This document shows positions 60,007 through 64,000 of a DNA stretch of 64,000 nt, in pieces. The notes beneath the pieces were generated by a model. The model was given only the letters and a program-made list of their open reading frames with translations. It did no database searches and had not been told where the DNA came from. The stretch's first letter is position 1. Each line of letters starts with the position of its first letter. The DNA is from Bacillota bacterium (GTDB taxonomy: Bacteria > Bacillota > Clostridia > Lachnospirales > Lachnospiraceae): assembly GCA_023415475.1 (NCBI GenBank), contig JAEZKL010000013.1, positions 58,990 to 122,989 of the forward strand, given 5' to 3'. Made by a program: the position numbers and the translations under genes.

Positions 60007-61263
60007 ATGGCTATTGGTTATGCATGCGTAACAATCGGTGTTCCGGGTACCTCTATTTCCTCATGTACGTTGAAATATGCAACACAGGATAATATTCATG
60101 CTCTTATCCTTAAGAACCTCGCCGCTCTGGAGGTTATGGTAGATTATAATATTAAGCATGGAATCCGGCTGTTTCGTATTAGCTCTGATCTGATTCCCTT
60201 TGGATCGCACCCGGTTAATCAGGTTGTCTGGTGGAAGGACTACCGGGATTATTTTGAAGTACTCGGAGACAAGATTAAGAAGGCAGGGCTTCGGGTGTCG
60301 ATGCACCCCGGTCAATATACCGTCATTAATTCCAATAATCCGGGTATCGTAGAAAGATCGGTGCAGGAACTGGTTTACCATGCAAGATTTCTTGATACGT
60401 TGGGTGTGGATCGGACTAATAAGCTGATACTACACATCGGTGGGGTTTATGGAGATAAAATAGCAGCAGCAAGGAACTTTATTCACGAATATAACCGATT
60501 ACCTGAGGAAGTAAAGAGAAGACTTGTGATAGAAAATGATGAGCGCAGTTTTACGATCAGTGAAGTATTGGGAATATCGAACGCGTGTGGGGCACCTGTT
60601 GTCTTCGATAATCTTCACCACGGCATTAATCCTCCTATGGAGAAGCTCACAGATTACGAGTGGATCAAACGCTGCAGCAGTACTTGGAACCCTGAGGATG
60701 GAAGGCAAAAGATACATTACTCTCAGCAGAAGGAGCTGTCACCACCCGGAAGCCATTCGGATACGATCTTTCTTCAGCCGTTTTCGGAATACTATCAGGG
60801 GTTTAAAGAAGTAGTACCGGATATCATGCTGGAGGTTAAGGATAAGAATCTCTCTGCAATCAAGTGTATTCATGCCGTAACCCTGAACTCCTCTGCCAAG
60901 GAGCTTGAGACAGAATGGGCAAGATATGAATACTATGTGCTGAGTAAAGATGCCAAAGCTTATCAGGCAATCAGAGAGCTGCTTAAGGAGAAGGAAGCTC
61001 GGGTGTCGAAGGAATTCTATGAGATTATTGAGAGAGCTTATGGATTGCCTGAGAATATCGGTGCCGAGGTAAATGCTGCTAAGCACGTATGGGAATATCT
61101 TAATAAGGATTGTACAGCCTCCGAAAAGAAGCGATATGAAAAGTTAATGGACGAGTATACAGGGGGTAAAGCCTCCATCCATACAATAAAAAAGCATTTG
61201 CTAAAATGTTCTGTTTTGCAAAATCAGGATTATCTAATTCAATCGCTGTATTTTTATCTATAA
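60007..61263 (+). CDS. uvsE: UV DNA damage endonuclease UvsE
   Basis: 418 residues. IGYACVTIGVPGTSISSCTL, RLFRISSDLIPFGSHP, RVSMHPGQYTVINS, ILHIGGVYGDK, LVIENDERSF and FDNLHHGINPP are the TIM-barrel metal-binding motifs of UVDE. It nicks DNA 5' to UV photoproducts and abasic sites. The C-terminal about 120 residues extend beyond the core domain. AGGAGGAGCAT precedes the ATG; only 22 bases separate it from the PlsY-like gene. Confidence 0.93.
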   Translation: MAIGYACVTIGVPGTSISSCTLKYATQDNIHALILKNLAALEVMVDYNIKHGIRLFRISSDLIPFGSHPVNQVVWWKDYRDYFEVLGDKIKKAGLRVSMHPGQYTVINSNNPGIVERSVQELVYHARFLDTLGVDRTNKLILHIGGVYGDKIAAARNFIHEYNRLPEEVKRRLVIENDERSFTISEVLGISNACGAPVVFDNLHHGINPPMEKLTDYEWIKRCSSTWNPEDGRQKIHYSQQKELSPPGSHSDTIFLQPFSEYYQGFKEVVPDIMLEVKDKNLSAIKCIHAVTLNSSAKELETEWARYEYYVLSKDAKAYQAIRELLKEKEARVSKEFYEIIERAYGLPENIGAEVNAAKHVWEYLNKDCTASEKKRYEKLMDEYTGGKASIHTIKKHLLKCSVLQNQDYLIQSLYFYL

Positions 61264-61419
61264 AAGTATTTTATAGATTGCATTGGGTATTATCTTTCAA
61301 TAATTCATTATAAATACTCATCGAAAGGGTTGAATCTCCGGGTGCAATTTGATAGTATGTAAAATATATCACTGGAAAAAACAGTATGAGCCAAAGATCG
61401 GCTATGAAAGGAAGAACAT

Positions 61420-62142
61420 ATGAATACCTGTATTTTTGACTTGGACGGAACTCTGCTTCCTATGCCGGACCAAGAACTTTTCTTAGATACCTATTTTAAG
61501 GCCTTGGCTACCAAGTTTGTTCCCCTTGGCTATAATCCTAAGGAACTGATTAAGGCAGTATGGTTAGGAACAAAGGCAATGATTGAGAATGACGGAACCA
61601 TGACCAATGAACAACGCTTTTGGACTGTATTCGGTTCTATAATTGGTGAGAATGCCCTACAGCTGGAACCGTTGTTTGATGAATTCTACCGAAATGAATT
61701 TATTCAGGCGAGGAGTACTACGATTACTCATCCCCATGCAAAGGAATGCATCCGGCTTTTAAAGGAGAAGGGATATACGATTGGCCTGGCTACCAATCCG
61801 TTATTCCCCCGGGTTGCAACCCATACCCGCCTTAGCTGGGCCGGACTTGCTCCGGAGGATTTTGATTTAATTACAACTTATGAGAATAGCACTTATTGCA
61901 AGCCAAAATTGGATTATTATGAAGAGGTTATAAAGAATCTTGGAAAAGAAGCAAGAGAATGTATCATGATTGGAAATGATGTAAAAGAGGATATGTGTGC
62001 GGCAAAATTGGGGATGGATACCTATCTGCTCACGGACTGCCTGATCTGCCCGGAGGAGGAAGATATCTCAAGCTATCAACAGGGTGATTTTGATGAGCTG
62101 CTATCCTTTATTAACGGTTTGCCTGATATAAAAGAAATTTAA
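61420..62142 (+). CDS. HAD superfamily hydrolase
   Basis: 240 residues. Motif I FDLDGTLLPMPD, motif II region IGLATNPLFP, motif III Lys in YCKPKLDYY, motif IV MIGNDVKEDMCA. A helical cap of about 80 residues follows motif I. It is a phosphatase of unknown substrate. GAAAGGAAGAACAT precedes the ATG. Confidence 0.85.
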   Translation: MNTCIFDLDGTLLPMPDQELFLDTYFKALATKFVPLGYNPKELIKAVWLGTKAMIENDGTMTNEQRFWTVFGSIIGENALQLEPLFDEFYRNEFIQARSTTITHPHAKECIRLLKEKGYTIGLATNPLFPRVATHTRLSWAGLAPEDFDLITTYENSTYCKPKLDYYEEVIKNLGKEARECIMIGNDVKEDMCAAKLGMDTYLLTDCLICPEEEDISSYQQGDFDELLSFINGLPDIKEI

Positions 62143-62172
62143 GGATATGAAGAATACCTATTGCAGAAAGTA

Positions 62173-62213
62173 CCTTCCAGCCAAAGAAATCGGAATGAAT
62201 AGCTGGCTGGAGG
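62173..62213. terminator. Hairpin between convergent genes
   Basis: CCTTCCAGCCA (62173-62183) pairs with TGGCTGGAGG (62204-62213), one bulge, on a 20-base loop. No strong T run. It may end either neighbour. Confidence 0.45.
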
Positions 62214-62288
62214 ATACCTGCAACCCAATATAAGAAGGGGACACTGAAGAAAGGCCGTTATCGTAATCCGTCGATTAAGCTACCGGAA

Positions 62289-62651
62289 TTATACATTTCT
62301 AAGGATTAGAAATGGAAGCATAGCAGACCATACCAGGTGGGACATATTCACCAGAATATAAATGGACAAAGATATGTTAACAGCAATGTTTGATACCTTC
62401 AGCTGCTCCTCTTCACCGGATTTGGTCAGCTGATATACATAGGCAAGTAATATTGCCGGAAGCACTACCTTAAGAAACACGCAAATCATGGGCTTATCAA
62501 CGGCCTTTATCATGAACAGATTCACTTCTCTGAAATAACCTGTTCTTAATAGCAGAATCGTAAATACAATGTCGATTACATTAAGTAAATAAAGCATAAT
62601 ATACTTTTTTTTCAATATCGAAATATGATAATCCTTAATAAACAAAAGCAT
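62289..62651 (-). CDS. Small membrane protein, DUF5658-like
   Basis: Start at 62651 (MLLFIKDYH), with GGAGGTG upstream; the longer frame to 62702 includes this site. 120 residues and three to four helices. LLNVIDIVFTILLLRTGYFR, then EVNLFM, matches the DUF5658 pattern (NxxDxxxTxxLxxxGxxxExN). Function unknown. Confidence 0.7.
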   Translation of the reverse strand: MLLFIKDYHISILKKKYIMLYLLNVIDIVFTILLLRTGYFREVNLFMIKAVDKPMICVFLKVVLPAILLAYVYQLTKSGEEEQLKVSNIAVNISLSIYILVNMSHLVWSAMLPFLILRNV

Positions 62652-62765
62652 AAAATACACCTCCTTGGTTGCAGTATTACCAGATAATGGGTGGTTAATC
62701 ATGCAGGTGTTCTAAACCTTAGAAAAGATATAGATAATATAAATTTAGGTAAAGGAGAAGAAAAT

Positions 62766-63020
62766 ATGAGCATATTACTCGAGTTACCGAATGTCGGAAA
62801 AGTATTAGATGATCTGCTTAATCAAATCGGAGTTCATTCCTATGAAGACCTGTCACTGCTGGGAAGTAAGCAGGCATTCTTGAAAATCAGGGAAAAAGAT
62901 ACAGGAGCCTGCCTGCATATGCTTTATGGTCTGGAAGGTGCTATTGAAGGGAAAAAGGATACTCTATTATCCAAGGAAGTGAAGGAAGATCTGAAGAATT
63001 TCTACCGTGCTCTGGTTTAA
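62766..63020 (+). CDS. TfoX C-terminal domain protein
   Basis: Start at 62766 (MSILLELPNVGKVLDDLL), with AAAGGAG upstream; longer frames to 62691 lack a site. 84 residues: LPNVGKVLDDLLNQIGVHSY, SKQAFLKIRE and CLHMLYGLEGAIEGKK form the stand-alone TfoX-C fold, a helix-hairpin-helix-like domain. In Proteobacteria TfoX/Sxy activates competence, but the role in Clostridia is not known to me. Confidence 0.85.
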   Translation: MSILLELPNVGKVLDDLLNQIGVHSYEDLSLLGSKQAFLKIREKDTGACLHMLYGLEGAIEGKKDTLLSKEVKEDLKNFYRALV

Positions 63021-63102
63021 AATCAGTATGCCGAAGGAGGTTTACAGATAACCTAATTCGGGTTACAATAAAGATAACAGACGAAAAGCATGGAGGAGAT
63101 TA

Positions 63103-64000
63103 ATGTTAGGAGAGAAGAGATTTGCAGTATTGATCGATGCGGATAATGTATCTGCAAAATATATCAAATATATATTAGATGAGATATCCAATTACGGAGT
63201 TGCAACCTACAAGAGAATTTATGGAGATTGGACGAAGCCAAGCTCGGTATCCTGGAAGGATGTTCTTCTAGAGAATTCGGTTACTCCGGTACAGCAGTAT
63301 GGCTATACAGTCGGTAAGAATGCCACTGATTCCGCCATGATTATTGATGCAATGGATATTCTGTATTCCGGTAATGTGGAAGGCTTTTCGATTGTATCCA
63401 GTGATAGTGATTTTACGAAGCTTGCATCCAGACTAAGAGAATCAGGTATGCTGGTTGTAGGTATGGGAGAGAGAAAGACACCAAAGCCATTTATTGCTGC
63501 CTGCAATCAATTTAAATATCTCGATGTATTGGCTGAAACAGAAAAGAAGAGTATGGAGCTGGAAGAAAGCCGCAATCAACCAGGACTGGTAAATAATGTC
63601 GATAAGAACGGAAAGCCGGAAAGTAAGCAAAACAAAGAAGCAGAAGCCGAGAACGGAAAAGCTATCAAATCGCCTATGAGTACAGAAAACTTAGAAGGCG
63701 GAAAGAATATGACGGATTTAAGCGTAATCAAGGCAGCTATCCTCAAGATGATGAATGAAGTAGATGAAGACGGTCAGCAGATGAATATGGGTGAACTGGG
63801 AAGCAGACTGGTCAAACGTTATCCGGATTTTGACGTTCGTAATTACGGAGATACCAAGCTTTCAAAATTCCTTAAGAAATTCGATTTCCTTGAGATTAGC
63901 TCGGATGGCAGCTCGATGTGGGTAAGACTAAGGGCTGATAAAGAAAATAAGATTACCGTTAAGGCGCAGGAAGGAAAAGCAGCACCAGCCAGAAGAAGAC
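63103..64000 (+). CDS. NYN domain protein with OST-HTH/LOTUS domain (cut by window end)
   Basis: Start at 63103 with GGAGGAG upstream; the frame is open to the window edge (299 codons seen). Residues 1-150 are a NYN (LabA/DUF88-like) nuclease-type domain: FAVLIDADNVSAKYI, TDSAMIIDAMDIL and FSIVSSDSDFTKLASRL carry the acidic metal-binding residues. A Lys/Glu/Asn-rich linker follows, then an OST-HTH/LOTUS domain (LSVIKAAILKMMNEV, LGSRLVKRYPDFDVRNYG, LSKFLKKFDFLEI). The combination suggests RNA binding and cleavage. Confidence 0.88.
   Translation, partial: MLGEKRFAVLIDADNVSAKYIKYILDEISNYGVATYKRIYGDWTKPSSVSWKDVLLENSVTPVQQYGYTVGKNATDSAMIIDAMDILYSGNVEGFSIVSSDSDFTKLASRLRESGMLVVGMGERKTPKPFIAACNQFKYLDVLAETEKKSMELEESRNQPGLVNNVDKNGKPESKQNKEAEAENGKAIKSPMSTENLEGGKNMTDLSVIKAAILKMMNEVDEDGQQMNMGELGSRLVKRYPDFDVRNYGDTKLSKFLKKFDFLEISSDGSSMWVRLRADKENKITVKAQEGKAAPARRR

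Overview
The window looks like chromosomal DNA of a low-G+C anaerobic Clostridia species, most likely a member of the Lachnospiraceae. The evidence is the A+T-rich intergenic DNA, strong AGGAGG ribosome sites, an aldo/keto reductase with two ferredoxin-like clusters, a flavodiiron protein, several small flavodoxins, a TfoX C-terminal domain protein and DUF421/DUF4363 and DUF5058 proteins. I see no rRNA or tRNA gene, CRISPR array, prophage, integrase or intact insertion sequence.

Layout. 1-7.3 kb holds the 3' end of ftsX, a threonine aldolase, an Fe-S aldo/keto reductase, a membrane-anchored protein with a textbook cyclic-di-GMP-binding MshEN module but no ATPase, a radical SAM protein and an RlmD-type rRNA methyltransferase. 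7.6-15 kb, on the minus strand, is a G+C-rich block. It carries a small unknown gene coupled by an ATGA overlap to a regulator made of two PAS-like/AraC units in tandem, then an orphan PAS protein and a 1520-residue surface protein with SLH domains and wall-binding repeats. 15.4-19.7 kb is a decay zone, with a wrecked old-yellow-enzyme gene, a truncated SDR gene and the tail of a Fic gene, mixed with intact nitroreductase, AraC and Gfo/Idh/MocA genes. 19.7-25.3 kb is a probable sugar-alcohol operon (polyol dehydrogenase, HAD phosphatase, ribulokinase, glycerophosphodiesterase) with a divergent DeoR regulator and operator-like repeats in its promoter.

25.5-26.5 kb holds the most striking pair. 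A 61-residue peptide ends in 13 Arg-Ser dipeptides, and 24 bases later comes a gene for a small soluble eukaryotic-type protein kinase. The arrangement recalls SR proteins and their kinases in eukaryotes, and the CotG/CotB-CotH pairs of Bacillus spores. I propose a dedicated kinase-substrate module. A compact structured RNA lies just upstream and a multi-palindromic element just downstream.

26.7-39.6 kb is a mixed accessory region: an unknown protein, a G+C-rich FAD oxidoreductase, an Spx/ArsC-like protein, a GNAT, a bacterial staygreen (Mg-dechelatase family) homologue, an azoreductase, a DUF421-DUF4363 pair, a flavodoxin, a membrane protein, a monofunctional catalase, an M23 peptidase and a DEAD-box helicase. 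40-43.5 kb is a sugar ABC importer without its ATPase. 43.6-54.3 kb holds HxlR/isochorismatase, a flavodiiron protein, a transglycosylase, DUF1905 and flavodoxin proteins, an aldehyde dehydrogenase behind a perfect 24-bp palindrome that overlaps its -35 box, a DMT transporter with a His-rich tail, and a two-membrane-protein plus M20 peptidase operon. 54.4-59.3 kb is a MoxR ATPase / metallopeptidase-VWA operon preceded by four stem-loops, followed by two conserved hypotheticals. The right end has a divergent PlsY-like acyltransferase, UvsE, a HAD hydrolase, a small membrane protein, a TfoX-C protein and a NYN-LOTUS protein cut by the window edge.

All calls come from reading motifs and context. 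No database search was run.
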